A stretch of DNA of 64,000 bases from Opitutales bacterium UBA2995. GTDB lineage: Bacteria > Verrucomicrobiota > Verrucomicrobiia > Opitutales > UBA2995. The stretch is taken from contig DDZZ01000019.1 in the NCBI GenBank assembly GCA_002346535.1, forward strand, positions 44,472 through 108,471, read 5' to 3'. A program made the position numbers and the translations under genes. The notes beneath the pieces were generated by a model. That model worked only from the letters and a program-made list of their open reading frames with translations, was not told the DNA's origin and did no database searches. Within the stretch, counting starts at the first letter, position 1. Each line of letters starts with the position of its first letter. This document shows, one piece after another, positions 1-8,697 of the stretch.

Positions 1-908
1 TCCGGGGAGCAGAATCCATCCTGCAACCTACTCATGGAAACGCGAGACCTGGCACATAGAAGACGCATCCCTAAATCCTGGTGCCCCATCTCAAGACTGA
101 AAATAATCGTTGCCGATCCCTCTCCCTCCTTGGGCAAGGCGGCAGTCTCCGCAATATTCAGAGCCAAACTGGTTTTACCCATGGATGGCCGGGCCGCCAA
201 AACGATCATATTATTTTTTTGCAATCCCAGGGTAAGGCCATCGAGGTCTTTAAACCCTGTTGCAATCCCCCGCATGGCACCTTTCCCTTCGAGGAAGGAG
301 TGCACCATCGTTACAGCAGCATCAATTGTCTGGCTGATTTGCCGTGAGGCATCTTGAGATTTGTCCATCCCAATCTCGAAAATCTCGGACTCAACATTTT
401 GCAGAAACTCCTCGAGATTTTCCTGTTCCTCAAAACAGCGTTCCACGGTTCGGGTGGAACAACGAATTAAACGACGAAGCAAGTATTTCGTCCGTACGAT
501 ATCTAAAAAATAACTGGCATGAGCTGTGGTTTCAATCCGGTCGGTGATCTGGTTGATCCCCGGAATTCCGCCGACCACATCCAGTTGACTGCGATTGGAC
601 AATTCTTCTGCCAGGAGAATCTCGTCCGCCGCGGTCTTTTTTTCATAAAGGGCCACCAGCGCATCATAGATAATTTGGTGTGTGGAGACGTAGAAGGCCT
701 CAGGAGGCAAAGCCCGCTCCATGCACAACGGCAATACTTCGCTGCTGTCCAGAATACAGGAGGCGAGCAAGCCCTGTTCTGCCTCAACGTTGTGGGGCAT
801 TGTGCGCCCAATAAGCCCTCCCGCAGGATCGGACTTGTTTTCAGATCTGCCCGGCCGGCCGGCATGTACGTTGCCGGAGGTTTTGGGAGAACGTGACGAA
901 GTGGCCAT
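1..908 (-). CDS. dnaB: Replicative DNA helicase DnaB (3' end outside window)
   Basis: DnaB is the hexameric 5'-3' helicase that unwinds DNA at the replication fork and recruits primase. About 302 codons are visible, read leftward from an ATG at 908; the rest lies beyond position 1. The DnaB N-terminal domain begins near residue 38 (PHNVEAEQGLLAS). The RecA-like ATPase domain carries Walker A RPSMGKT at residues 240-246 and the SLEM motif at 271-274. A poorly conserved tail of about 35 residues precedes the first domain. It is the last visible gene of the rplY-pth-rpsF-ssb-rplI-dnaB operon, 31 bp after rplI; rpsF-ssb-rplI-dnaB is a common bacterial order. Identity is certain; only the C-terminus (Walker B and arginine finger region) is unseen. 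Confidence 0.97.
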   Translation of the reverse strand, partial: MATSSRSPKTSGNVHAGRPGRSENKSDPAGGLIGRTMPHNVEAEQGLLASCILDSSEVLPLCMERALPPEAFYVSTHQIIYDALVALYEKKTAADEILLAEELSNRSQLDVVGGIPGINQITDRIETTAHASYFLDIVRTKYLLRRLIRCSTRTVERCFEEQENLEEFLQNVESEIFEIGMDKSQDASRQISQTIDAAVTMVHSFLEGKGAMRGIATGFKDLDGLTLGLQKNNMIVLAARPSMGKTSLALNIAETAALPKEGEGSATIIFSLEMGHQDLGMRLLCARSRVSMSRLQDGFCSP

Positions 909-939
909 CAGATGAGCGACATTGGGCTTGGGTCAGCCC

Positions 940-1407
940 CTATTCCTCATCTTCATGAAGGGGCACCACTTCGAATTCAAAATCAACCACGACTTCCGGG
1001 TGCAGTTTGATCTGGATGGTGTGCCTGCCTAAAGCCTTGATCGGAGCCGGTACCAGAATCTTTTTTCGTTCGACCTCGACCCCTTGCTTGGCGATATGGT
1101 CAAATATGTCCTGAGCAGTCACCGCCCCAAACATTTTGCCCTCCTCCCCTACGCGGACCTGGACGGCGATATGGATGTCTTCAAGTCGGGTCTTAAGCTC
1201 TTCAGCAATCTGCTGGTCCTTGATCTCGCGTTTGGCGCGGGCCTTTTTGAGTGCCTCGATCTGCTTGCGATTCGCTTCCGTCAATGGAACCGCCAATTTT
1301 TGAGGCACGAGATAATTGCGGGCAAATCCGGCTTTTACTTTGGCTTCGTCACCTTCGGCGCCGAGGCCATCGACCGGTTTTATCAATAGTACTTCTGCTG
1401 TAGCCAT
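940..1407 (-). CDS. rplI: 50S ribosomal protein bL9
   Basis: bL9 binds 23S rRNA near the L1 stalk. The 155-residue product has the N-terminal RNA-binding domain with the family signature around residues 14-30 (GxxGxxAxVKxGFARNYLVPQ), a long charged connecting helix (residues about 40-78) and the C-terminal domain ending in an acidic tail. The length is normal for the family (about 150). It lies 18 bp after ssb and 31 bp before dnaB, consistent with co-transcription. Confidence 0.97.
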   Translation of the reverse strand: MATAEVLLIKPVDGLGAEGDEAKVKAGFARNYLVPQKLAVPLTEANRKQIEALKKARAKREIKDQQIAEELKTRLEDIHIAVQVRVGEEGKMFGAVTAQDIFDHIAKQGVEVERKKILVPAPIKALGRHTIQIKLHPEVVVDFEFEVVPLHEDEE

Positions 1408-1425
1408 GAGTGATTAAAGTATGAA

Positions 1426-1866
1426 TTAAAAAGGTACGTCGTCTTCTTCGATGTCATCGGCGGGCGCCTGGTTGCTGGTATCCTTAGCGGGAGGACTGTT
1501 TCGCTCCACGTGGGAACTTCCATCGCCGCCATCTCCACGGCTGCCGGTAAACTGAAAGTTTTCCAAAACCACACCCATTTTGCTGCGTTTCTCCCCTTGG
1601 GGGGTTTCCCAGCTGTCCAGCTTGAGCCGCCCTTCGATCAGAATTGAACGGCCCTTGGACATGTATTTGGAAATTGTTTCCGCCTGGCGGCCGAATGCAT
1701 CGACATCCACGTAAGTGACCTCCTCTTTTCGTTCCCCATCCCTCGTTTGGTACACGCGGTTGGTGGCAAGAGATAATTTACAGATGCTCAATCCATTGGC
1801 CGTGACTCGCAATTCGGGATCACGGGTAAGATTGCCCATCAAGATAACTTTATTGAAAGAGGCCAT
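1426..1866 (-). CDS. ssb: Single-stranded DNA-binding protein
   Basis: SSB coats single-stranded DNA during replication, repair and recombination. The 146-residue product has the OB fold at residues 1-105, opening MASFNKVILMGNLTRDPE, followed by a short Gly/Ser/Pro-rich linker. It ends in the acidic tip DDVPF, which recruits partner proteins. The ATG at 1866 is preferred over an in-frame TTG two codons upstream because it gives the canonical N-terminus. The gene sits between rpsF and rplI, its usual place. Confidence 0.97.
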   Translation of the reverse strand: MASFNKVILMGNLTRDPELRVTANGLSICKLSLATNRVYQTRDGERKEEVTYVDVDAFGRQAETISKYMSKGRSILIEGRLKLDSWETPQGEKRSKMGVVLENFQFTGSRGDGGDGSSHVERNSPPAKDTSNQAPADDIEEDDVPF

Positions 1867-1889
1867 AAGCAAATCGGGTTTAGAATTGA

Positions 1890-2183
1890 TCAGCTTTGCA
1901 CAATGATCCGGTAAACCACTTTATCCAAGCGGAATTTTTCCTGAACATCCTGTGCAAAATTGGTAGGAGCCTCGATTGTCAGCTCGAAGTATTGACCAGC
2001 GGTAAAATTGCGATCGGTTACCCGTACAAAATCCCGCTTCCCCAAGTCTTCCTCGCGGGTTACGTTCGCATCCAGCGTAGCGAGAACGGTCTTCACGTCC
2101 TCAAGCAATTCGGAAGGAGATTTTTCCTGGTCCCTGGTGTCGAGAACTAAGGTCGTTTTATAAGTGCGTTTTGTCAGCGTCAT
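1890..2183 (-). CDS. rpsF: 30S ribosomal protein bS6
   Basis: bS6 is a small-subunit protein that binds 16S rRNA together with bS18. The 97-residue product has the ferredoxin-like S6 fold: a first strand YKTTLVLDTR, then a helix, then a strand region with DRNFTAGQYFELTIEAP. Its start lies inside the end of pth: the two reading frames overlap by 26 bp, which suggests translational coupling. Typical family length is 95-135 residues, so this is a short, tail-less version. rpsR (bS18), often found between rpsF and rplI, is absent here; ssb takes that position. Confidence 0.95.
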   Translation of the reverse strand: MTLTKRTYKTTLVLDTRDQEKSPSELLEDVKTVLATLDANVTREEDLGKRDFVRVTDRNFTAGQYFELTIEAPTNFAQDVQEKFRLDKVVYRIIVQS

Positions 2184-2763
2184 GCTTTGATTTACGTTGA
2201 TTAAATTGATTCATGGCTATGGTCGGTCCCCGGCTTAACAGGAGCTCCATAGCCTGATGGTAAGTATCCATCTGATTCTTGATTACGTCTGCCTCAGTCT
2301 TGGTAAATTTGCCTAGCACAAAATCGGCAAGGTCAATCTCATGAGGATATTTAGAGCCAATTCCAATCCGAAAGCGGGTGAAGTTGGAGCCAAGCTTTCG
2401 GATCACATCCTCCACACCGTTGTGCCCACCAGGACCCCCTTCTTGATTTATTTTAAGACGTCCGAATTCCAGATTGGCGTCATCATAAATAACCGTCACT
2501 TCCTCAGCCGGTATTTTATAATAGCGACTCACCTTTTGCAGGGAATCGCCGCTCAAGTTCACAAAAGTGTCGGGTTTAACGAAATGAAAGGTTCTTGGGC
2601 CGCGTTTCAAAGCGGCCAGAGAACAGAGAAGCTTGCCATCTTCTTTCCAGGTCAATCCTTGGGCCGAAGCATAGGCATCCATCACTCGGAATCCCAAATT
2701 GTGCCGGGTTTCCTGATAAGATTTCCCGGGATTGCCAAGACCGGCAATTACCGAGACAGACAT
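2158..2763 (-). CDS. pth: Peptidyl-tRNA hydrolase
   Basis: Pth cleaves peptidyl-tRNA released from stalled ribosomes and so recycles tRNA. The 201-residue product opens with the signature VIAGLGNPGKSYQETRHNLG, which includes the catalytic His and Asn. The second signature, GGPGGHNGVEDV, lies near residue 113. The ATG at 2763 is chosen over an in-frame TTG two codons upstream. It is the second gene of the operon after rplY (21 bp gap); rplY-pth is a common bacterial pair. The 3' end overlaps rpsF by 26 bp. Identity is secure. Confidence 0.97.
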   Translation of the reverse strand: MSVSVIAGLGNPGKSYQETRHNLGFRVMDAYASAQGLTWKEDGKLLCSLAALKRGPRTFHFVKPDTFVNLSGDSLQKVSRYYKIPAEEVTVIYDDANLEFGRLKINQEGGPGGHNGVEDVIRKLGSNFTRFRIGIGSKYPHEIDLADFVLGKFTKTEADVIKNQMDTYHQAMELLLSRGPTIAMNQFNQRKSKHDADKTHL

Positions 2764-2784
2764 TTTCAAAGAACGGGTTACAAA

Positions 2785-3465
2785 TTAATCTTTTTTAGGC
2801 TCAAACTCCTCACCTTCAGCTTCGGCAGCAACTTCGCCATCACCTTCAGATTCGCCTTCACCTTCTTCGCCTTCCAGAAGTTCCTCAACTTCAAGTTCAG
2901 GCCCTTCTTCAATCTTAACGATAGAGACACTGGCAATTAAAGTATCTTCGTGAAGCTGGTAAGTGACACCTTCCAGTTTCGGCAAATCACTGACATGGAG
3001 CGCATCTCCAAGATTGAGTTCGGAGACGTCGATTTCGATAAAATCGGGGATATTGCGAGGCCTTGAACGCACTTCGACCTCATGCAAATGCACTTCCAGT
3101 GTTCCACCTTCATTCCTCACTCCAACAGGTTCTCCCGTTACTTGAAGGGCCGCCTGAGCAGTAATCTCTTCGCCGGCGGTCACCTCGTGAAAATCCACAT
3201 GAATAAAACTGTCATTGAGCGGATGCCGCTGGACCTCGGAAATCAGGGCCTGGGATTCATTTTTGCCCTCGTTGAGGGTGACCAGGGGAGTCCGGCCGAT
3301 TAGATCGTGCCAGAGATTTTCAAAGTCCTTGTTATCCAGGAATATGGCGCGCGATTCACCTTTACTGTAAATCACCCCGGGCAATTTTCCAGAACCTCTC
3401 AGGCGGCGGCTGGCGCCGCGGCCAACCTCTTCACGAGCGTTGATGGAAATATTTAATTGTGACAT
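2785..3465 (-). CDS. rplY: 50S ribosomal protein bL25 (long TL5/CTC type)
   Basis: bL25 binds 5S rRNA. The 226-residue product is the two-domain long form: an N-terminal 5S-binding domain (residues 1-90, including RRLRGSGKLPGVIY) and a C-terminal CTC-type beta domain (about 95-185). It ends in an unusually acidic Glu/Gly-rich tail of about 45 residues before a KKD terminus. It is the first gene of the leftward ribosomal/replication operon, so the promoter should lie in the 200 bp between it and the divergent tRNA-Asn gene; I could not identify a clear minus-strand box there. Confidence 0.96.
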   Translation of the reverse strand: MSQLNISINAREEVGRGASRRLRGSGKLPGVIYSKGESRAIFLDNKDFENLWHDLIGRTPLVTLNEGKNESQALISEVQRHPLNDSFIHVDFHEVTAGEEITAQAALQVTGEPVGVRNEGGTLEVHLHEVEVRSRPRNIPDFIEIDVSELNLGDALHVSDLPKLEGVTYQLHEDTLIASVSIVKIEEGPELEVEELLEGEEGEGESEGDGEVAAEAEGEEFEPKKD

Positions 3466-3618
3466 GGGTTTTTAAAGTGTTTAAAACGGTTCTTTTAGGT
3501 GGACTCGGATACAGGAAAAAGCGAGTGAGAGTACCAGTTGGGATTCAGAAATCAACCAAAAGATAGAAAAAATAATTGGGGCCGCCGGTGGATTTTTCGG
3601 GCAGTAGCGACGCAAAGA

Positions 3619-3645
3619 TTGACATTTAGAACCAAAAACTAAATC
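3619..3645 (+). promoter_or_regulatory. Candidate sigma-70-type promoter of tRNA-Asn
   Basis: A perfect -35 hexamer TTGACA at 3619-3624 is followed 15 bp later by a weak -10 candidate TAAATC at 3640-3645. A start near 3652 would leave a leader of about 14 nt before the tRNA. The -35 match is good; the -10 and the short spacing are weak, so this is a suggestion only. Confidence 0.35.
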
Positions 3646-3665
3646 TCAGCCATTCTTTCTATTAC

Positions 3666-3740
3666 TGCCCGGTAGCTCAGTGGTAGAGCAGGTGGCTGTT
3701 AACCACTTTGTCGCTGGTTCGAATCCAGCCCGGGCAGCCA
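3666..3740 (+). tRNA. tRNA-Asn (GTT)
   Basis: The cloverleaf can be read directly. The acceptor stem TGCCCGG (3666-3672) pairs with CCGGGCA (3730-3736). The anticodon stem GGTGG/CCACT closes the loop CTGTTAA with anticodon GTT. The T arm is GCTGG-TTCGAAT-CCAGC (3713-3729). G is the discriminator at 3737 and CCA is encoded at 3738-3740. GTT decodes AAC/AAU, giving asparagine. Confidence 0.97.
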
Positions 3741-3772
3741 TTTTGTGTTATCCTTTATAGCTCCCGGATTAA

Positions 3773-3985
3773 CCAAAAGGGAAAGTCGCGCTCGCTCTAT
3801 TACCAGGATCCATCGCCGCCATGATTCTCTTCTGTGGAGGTTGCCTGTTCAGTTATACAATCCTAATCCCGGTAGCTCTCAACGTCTCCATTTATGTAAA
3901 CGTATTCATGGGCATCGATCTGATGCGGGCGGTAGACGAGTTTGGCAGTTGGGATAAAGACATCAAAACCAACGGCAGACACTAA
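3773..3985 (+). pseudogene. Short hydrophobic ORF, possible membrane-protein (TatC-like?) relic
   Basis: Behind tRNA-Asn lies an open frame of 70 codons, of which 54 follow the first ATG at 3821. It encodes a strongly hydrophobic stretch (residues MILFCGG to NVFMG) followed by a short charged tail and TAA. The pattern of a basic segment, a hydrophobic helix with aromatic residues, an (L/I)P(V)AL motif and then a G-I-D loop is reminiscent of one transmembrane hairpin of TatC, but it is far too short to be a working TatC (about 250 residues). I see no good ribosome-binding site. It is either a relic of a membrane protein or a small unknown membrane peptide. The remaining bases to 4042 hold nothing I recognise. 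Confidence 0.3.
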
Positions 3986-4042
3986 ACCCTAAAAAAGCCT
4001 TTTGAACAGGCATAGGATGAGCCTTTCAAGTTAATAGGATAG

Positions 4043-5206
4043 CTACTTCTGAAAGGAAGCACTCATGTCCGTCTCGACTTTAGTTTCGACGACTTTCTTT
4101 TCGAAGGTAGATTCGCTGATAAGTTTGTTAAGTAAGATTTCGTATTCAGCGCTATCCAGTGGTAGGGAAACGGGTTGCTTTTTGATCCCTGAAAATAGAA
4201 TCAAGTTTGCAAGCTCGACCGAACCGACTCCTTCTTGAGCCGGGTAAAGGAGATTCGCTTCGCCGCGAATAGCCGCAACAAAATTTTTAAACACGCCGAT
4301 GTGCTGTTCTCCGTTACCTTCGATGGGAATTTCCACTTCCCAGGAATCGGGTTTTGCAAATCCTTGCGTGGACTCTTTGCAAAATGCGGAAGATTCAGTT
4401 TCGTTCCGTCTCCACCGAATAAGGTTGTTCTCGTAAAGAACTAATCCCCGTTCAGTCGCTATTTCAAGGCGGTTGACCCCGGGAGCCTCACCCGTTGTGG
4501 AAATAAAAACTCCAGTCATTCCGTCCTCATAGCGCATCAGGGCGGTCACTGCATCTTCCACCTCAATTTCATGGAAGCGACCTAGATCACATTGAGCGTA
4601 TATTTCAGTAGGCATACCGAATAGCCATTGCCAAAGGTCCAGCTGGTGAGGGCATTGATTAATAAGAACTCCGCCACCTTCACCTTTCCAAGTGGCTCGC
4701 CATCCGCCAGAAACGTAGTAGATATCGGACCGAAACCAGTCCGTAACGGTCCATTGAACCCGGTTAATCCTTCCAAACTCTCCGCTTTCGATTAAGCTTT
4801 TCAATTTCAGGAAGTGAGGATCAGTCCTAAGGTTAAACATTCCGGCGAATACTAAGTCTTTGTTCGTATGAGCAGCAATTAAGCGCTCGCAATCTGCCTT
4901 GTGGACGGAGATCGGTTTGTCAACCAAGACATGCAACCCAGCTTCCAGGGCCGCAATCCCCAGAGTCGTGTGGAAGTAATGAGGAGTTGCAATTTGAACG
5001 GCATCAACGGCGCCGGATTTCAATAATTCATCTGTACCAGTGAAAGGAGTCACGCCTTCTTTTTCAAAGGATGCAACACGGCTTTCATCCATATCGCACA
5101 CTGCCCTCAATTGGAGGCCCGGCACCTCACCCTCTAAAATTGACCGGGCGTAGTAGTTGCCCATATTTCCCAAGCCAATGATTCCTAGTCTGACCTCGTT
5201 ATCCAT
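4043..5206 (-). CDS. Gfo/Idh/MocA-family NAD(P)-dependent oxidoreductase
   Basis: Members of this family oxidise or reduce sugars and sugar derivatives (glucose-fructose oxidoreductase, inositol dehydrogenase and relatives). The 387-residue product has a Rossmann fold opening RLGIIGLGNMGNYYA (residues 5-19). The family's EKP-type motif appears as VDKPIS near residue 97, and a C-terminal alpha/beta domain carries GGGVLINQCPHQLDLWQW, where the Asp/His typical of this family can be seen. The ATG at 5206 is preferred to a TTG at 5254 that would add 16 unrelated residues. It diverges from two further members of the family to its right, suggesting a sugar-catabolic locus. The substrate cannot be told from sequence. 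Confidence 0.9.
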   Translation of the reverse strand: MDNEVRLGIIGLGNMGNYYARSILEGEVPGLQLRAVCDMDESRVASFEKEGVTPFTGTDELLKSGAVDAVQIATPHYFHTTLGIAALEAGLHVLVDKPISVHKADCERLIAAHTNKDLVFAGMFNLRTDPHFLKLKSLIESGEFGRINRVQWTVTDWFRSDIYYVSGGWRATWKGEGGGVLINQCPHQLDLWQWLFGMPTEIYAQCDLGRFHEIEVEDAVTALMRYEDGMTGVFISTTGEAPGVNRLEIATERGLVLYENNLIRWRRNETESSAFCKESTQGFAKPDSWEVEIPIEGNGEQHIGVFKNFVAAIRGEANLLYPAQEGVGSVELANLILFSGIKKQPVSLPLDSAEYEILLNKLISESTFEKKVVETKVETDMSASFQK

Positions 5207-5388
5207 AATGATTATATTGAGTCCAAATAAAACCGGATAACGCCTCCAAGCCAATCACCTTTTGGACATTCCAAACCCACCAAAAGAAAATGCGATCCAC
5301 GCTTGAATTATGTGATCTGACTGATTCAACTGTGGCTGATATTCCTTTTAAGGAGATTAACTCGCTAAAATACATCACTGACTCAAAA

Positions 5389-5983
5389 ATGAAATTTGGG
5401 ATTTTTGGAGGAAGTATTATTGCCAGTTCTCATGCACAGGCGATCGAAGCCATGGAAACTTCCAGTGTCGCAGTAAAAGAGCTGGCGACACGATTTAGCT
5501 GCAAAGCCTACTCAGATGAGAAAGCGTTTTTTGCCGATCCTAAAATTGAGATGGTCACCATCGCAACTCCTTATGGAGCCCACCTGGAACCGAAAGTGAA
5601 AGCAGCCAAAGCTGGAAAGCATATTATTTTCGAAAAACCGATTGAAATTTCCAATGATCGTATCGACAAAATGATAACTGTGGCGCAGGAAGCGGGAGTC
5701 CCCCTTCCCGGAATTTTCAACAGGAGATTTAATTCAGCCTTGGAAGCATTGTAAAAATATCCGTGAAAACCTGATGATTGACACTAAAAAGGGCGGAGCT
5801 GGAGCCAATGACCCATCCGCAATCACCCCAGACAGGCATTCAAGGAATTTTCAGAATGTCGTAGACGCGATTGACCGGGGTGAAAGTCTTTCGATCGACG
5901 GTCACGAGGCTCGAAAAGGAATGGAACTCATTTGCGCAATATATGAAAGTGCACGATCAGATGGTAAACCTATAAACTTGTAA
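5389..5983 (+). pseudogene. Gfo/Idh/MocA oxidoreductase, internally deleted and frameshifted
   Basis: The first part (5389-5754) encodes an intact Rossmann N-terminus: KFGIFGGSIIASSHAQA, the IATPYGAHLEP strand, the catalytic-motif lysine in FEKPIE, then PLPGIFNRRFNSALEAL and a TAA stop. A different frame (stop at 5981-5983) continues with a typical C-terminus of the same family (DPSAITPDRHSRNFQNVVDAI to PINL). Joined, they make only about 198 residues against the usual 340-390. About 150 residues of the substrate-binding domain are therefore gone, and the frame changes at the junction near 5750-5775. It lies between two intact paralogues. I infer an inactive gene after an internal deletion. 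Confidence 0.88.
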
Positions 5984-6004
5984 GTTATGATACAAGGAGA
6001 CGGT

Positions 6005-7057
6005 ATGAATTATGATCCACAAGGGGCCGCAAAACCCGTTGTGGATGAAGGACAATTTCCATTCGCGGTGGCCCATCTCGACCATGGCCACATCAATGGG
6101 ATGACAAAAGCGCTTGAGAACGCCGGCGGGACTCTAAAATACGTCTACGACACTGATTTTGCACGCGTCGCCAATTTCCAAAAGGAGCATCCGCATGCGG
6201 AAGCTGTGGAAGACTTTCGCCAAATTCTGGATGACCGGGAGATCAAGTTGGTAGCTGCTGCTGCTATACCAAACGAACGATGCGGGATCGGTTTGCAGGT
6301 AATGGATGCAGGTAAAGATTACTTTACGGACAAGGCACCCTTTACGACCTTGGACCAATTGGCCTCAGCACGTCAGAAAGTAGCAGAAACCAATCAAAAA
6401 TATATGGTCTACTTCAGCGAACGGTTGCACAATGCTGCAACCTACCAAGCCGGTGAACTGGCTTGCTCCGGAACCATAGGCCAAGTTCTGCAGGTCATAG
6501 TTTTGGCCCCGCACCGTCTCAGCAAAGACCAACGTCCGGACTGGTTCTTTAACAAGGAGCAATACGGCGGAATTCTCATAGACATTGGTAGCCATCAGTT
6601 TGAACAATTCCTACACATGGCCGGGGCAAAAGATGGGACAGTCAACTTTGCCCGGGTTGAAAACTTTAATAATCCTGACCAACCGGGACTCGAAGATTTT
6701 GGCGAGGCATCCTTTACGCTCGATACCGGAACTTCCTGCTACTGCCGTATAGATTGGCTTACCCCAAACGCAGCCCGGACTTGGGGGGACGGGCGCCTGT
6801 TTATCCTGGGAACGGAAGGCTACCTGGAAACCAGAAAATACCTCGATGTAGGTAATCCTGAAGGAAATCCAGCCATTTACATGGTCAATCACAAGGAGGA
6901 ACGAGTCATCGATTTCAAAGGCGCTCAGAATTTTCCATTCTTTGGCAATCTGATTCTAGATAGCTTGAACCGGACTGAGAAAGCGATGACTCAGGAACAC
7001 GCCTTCAAGTCTGCCGAACTATCACTGCAGGCTCAGAAAATAGCAGACGAAGCGTAA
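6005..7057 (+). CDS. Gfo/Idh/MocA-family oxidoreductase (second intact copy)
   Basis: The 350-residue product belongs to the Gfo/Idh/MocA superfamily, but its N-terminus is divergent: VAHLDHGHINGMTKAL stands where a GxGxxG loop is expected. The motif equivalent to EKP reads TDKAPFTTLDQL near residue 105. The C-terminal domain has GGILIDIGSHQFEQFLHMAGA, with the family's Asp and His. The start at 6005 is chosen because AAGGAG at 5994-5999 precedes it by 5 nt; an ATG at 5987 would place this site inside the gene. It follows the broken paralogue and may once have been in its operon. It is probably a sugar or sugar-acid dehydrogenase with unknown substrate. Confidence 0.85.
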   Translation: MNYDPQGAAKPVVDEGQFPFAVAHLDHGHINGMTKALENAGGTLKYVYDTDFARVANFQKEHPHAEAVEDFRQILDDREIKLVAAAAIPNERCGIGLQVMDAGKDYFTDKAPFTTLDQLASARQKVAETNQKYMVYFSERLHNAATYQAGELACSGTIGQVLQVIVLAPHRLSKDQRPDWFFNKEQYGGILIDIGSHQFEQFLHMAGAKDGTVNFARVENFNNPDQPGLEDFGEASFTLDTGTSCYCRIDWLTPNAARTWGDGRLFILGTEGYLETRKYLDVGNPEGNPAIYMVNHKEERVIDFKGAQNFPFFGNLILDSLNRTEKAMTQEHAFKSAELSLQAQKIADEA

Positions 7058-7062
7058 GCAAA

Positions 7063-7433
7063 CTAGAACTGCCACTCCCGTTGGGTGTTCCGGTCGACTT
7101 CTTCAATTGAAATCAAGCTGAGAATAGCCTTTAAAAGAGCGTTATACCGCAAGGTGCGATAACCCACTTTTCGTGCCGACTTTGCTATATTTTGAGCCGT
7201 GGCCCTCTCAGATATAAGGCCTCGGATTTCATCGGACACAGTGCCATTTCTTGAATCGCGACCCAACCTTTGTAGGCGTTGGCAGTAGGTCTGAACAGAA
7301 GCACATCATCTGCCCGCCCAAATCCACTAAAATAGTTCGATAGCAAATCTTCAGAAGGCCTATAAGCTTCTTTATTATCCTCATCCAAACGAACACAGGG
7401 AAATTGGCCCAAACAGGCTATTCCTTCCGGTAA
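7063..7433 (-). pseudogene. C-terminal relic of a GspE/PilB-type secretion or pilus ATPase
   Basis: Two overlapping minus-strand frames together match the end of a GspE/PilB ATPase. The upstream frame reads KEAYRPSEDLLSNYF and then YKGWVAIQEMAL, the place where these ATPases have a zinc-finger loop and the YxGRxxIxE motif. Near 7245-7260 the homology jumps frame to GTVSDEIRGLISERAT, then ARKVGYRTLRYNALLKAI, and then SIEEVDRNT, the canonical C-terminus. The RecA/Walker domain is absent and the zinc cysteines are mostly lost. It differs from the intact gspE at 10071-11774, so it is a relic of a second ATPase, plausibly type IV pilus PilB. The rest of 7434-7491 holds nothing recognisable. Confidence 0.75.
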
Positions 7434-7491
7434 TAGGGACTACGTTCTTTAACAGATATCACCTCAGGAAACGAAGGATCCCCGGGCTAAA

Positions 7492-8697
7492 TTAAACCAA
7501 AGCTTTGGCAGCGTATGTTACGGCTTCCTCAATACGCTCCATATCCTCGTCGTTAAAACTGGCAGATATTGCTGTGCGAATGAGTTCTTTTCCAGGTGGG
7601 ACACCGGGGGGGAGAATCAAGTTGGCGTAAACACCCTTTTCTTTTAACCGCTCGGAGAAGAAATAGGCTCTCTCCTTGTTGCCGGCCACAATTGGAACAG
7701 CGGGCGTTTTACTTTCCCAAAAATCCAATCCTAAACTTTCGAGCAATGCATGATACCGGCGAGTATTTTGCCACAATCGTTCCAGGTGCTCGGGTTCGTT
7801 TTGGTGGATTTCCAAGGCCTTGGAAGCAATTGCAGCCTGAGTAGGATTAATGGCAGCTGAAAATATCGTCTGCTTGGAATAGGTCCGCAAAAAGTCTATA
7901 AGCTCTTTGTCCCCGGCTACAAAGCCTCCTGTACTGGCAAGTGATTTTGAAAAACTGCCACAAATTACATCAACCGAGTCCTCAACTCCAAAAAAATCAG
8001 CAGTCCCCTGCCCTCGATCGCCCAGGACTCCAAATCCGTGGGCATCGTCCAAAACCAGGAAGCAGTCGTACTTTTGCGCCAGACCAACCACTTTGTCCAA
8101 GGGGCAAACATGCCCCTCCATGGAGTAGACACCCTCAACCACAATCAATTTCTTTCTATCGTGGAAAACAAATGACAATTCTTCCTCCAAACTGGCGAGG
8201 CTGTTGTGGGCGAACTTCTCAATGGTAGCCATCGAAAGCCTCAATCCCTCCCACAAACTGGAATGCACATTCTTGTCGACAAGGGCAACATCACCTTTCC
8301 CCAAGAAACATGAGACTGAAGCTACACAGGATAAATAACCCGCCGAATGAACATGACAAGCTTCCTGGTCGAGGAAATCGGCAATCTGCTCCTCCAATTC
8401 CTGATGGTAATAGCGGCTACCATTGGCAAAGCGAGAGCCAGTAGGACTCGTTCCCCAGATATGTAAAGCATCTCTTGCAGCTTCTCTGACGCGCGGATCA
8501 ACCCCCAAGCCTAAATAGTCGTTGCTGGACAACATCAGGTATTGTTTGCCATCTAACCAAACCTTGTTGCCCTCTTGCTTTTCAAATGCCTTGTACCACA
8601 AATCGTGCTTAACCCGCAGTTTGGTCAGTTCGTCCTCGCGTATCCGTTTTTTAATGGCACTGACAAATTTAATATTCTTTTTGGTAAAAGGTAGCAT
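7492..8697 (-). CDS. PLP-dependent alpha-oxoamine synthase (BioF/KBL/SPT family)
   Basis: This fold-type I PLP family condenses an amino acid with an acyl-CoA or acyl-ACP, with loss of CO2. Members include 8-amino-7-oxononanoate synthase, 2-amino-3-ketobutyrate CoA ligase and serine palmitoyltransferase. The 401-residue product shows YLGLGVDPRV, the GTSPTGSRFANGS substrate-loop region, the PLP-contact motif DDAHGFGVLG (residues about 217-226) and the Schiff-base lysine in GSFSKSLASTGGF (about 247-259). No biotin or threonine-catabolism genes lie nearby, so the exact reaction is open; a lipid role (sphingolipid-type first step) is as plausible as biotin. It lies between an ATPase relic and the type II secretion operon. 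Confidence 0.85.
   Translation of the reverse strand: MLPFTKKNIKFVSAIKKRIREDELTKLRVKHDLWYKAFEKQEGNKVWLDGKQYLMLSSNDYLGLGVDPRVREAARDALHIWGTSPTGSRFANGSRYYHQELEEQIADFLDQEACHVHSAGYLSCVASVSCFLGKGDVALVDKNVHSSLWEGLRLSMATIEKFAHNSLASLEEELSFVFHDRKKLIVVEGVYSMEGHVCPLDKVVGLAQKYDCFLVLDDAHGFGVLGDRGQGTADFFGVEDSVDVICGSFSKSLASTGGFVAGDKELIDFLRTYSKQTIFSAAINPTQAAIASKALEIHQNEPEHLERLWQNTRRYHALLESLGLDFWESKTPAVPIVAGNKERAYFFSERLKEKGVYANLILPPGVPPGKELIRTAISASFNDEDMERIEEAVTYAAKALV

Noticed and set aside
2341..2940. A 199-codon open frame on the plus strand across pth and rplY
   Set aside because: It is antisense to two certain genes, has no family resemblance and no ribosome-binding site; it is a shadow of their codon bias.
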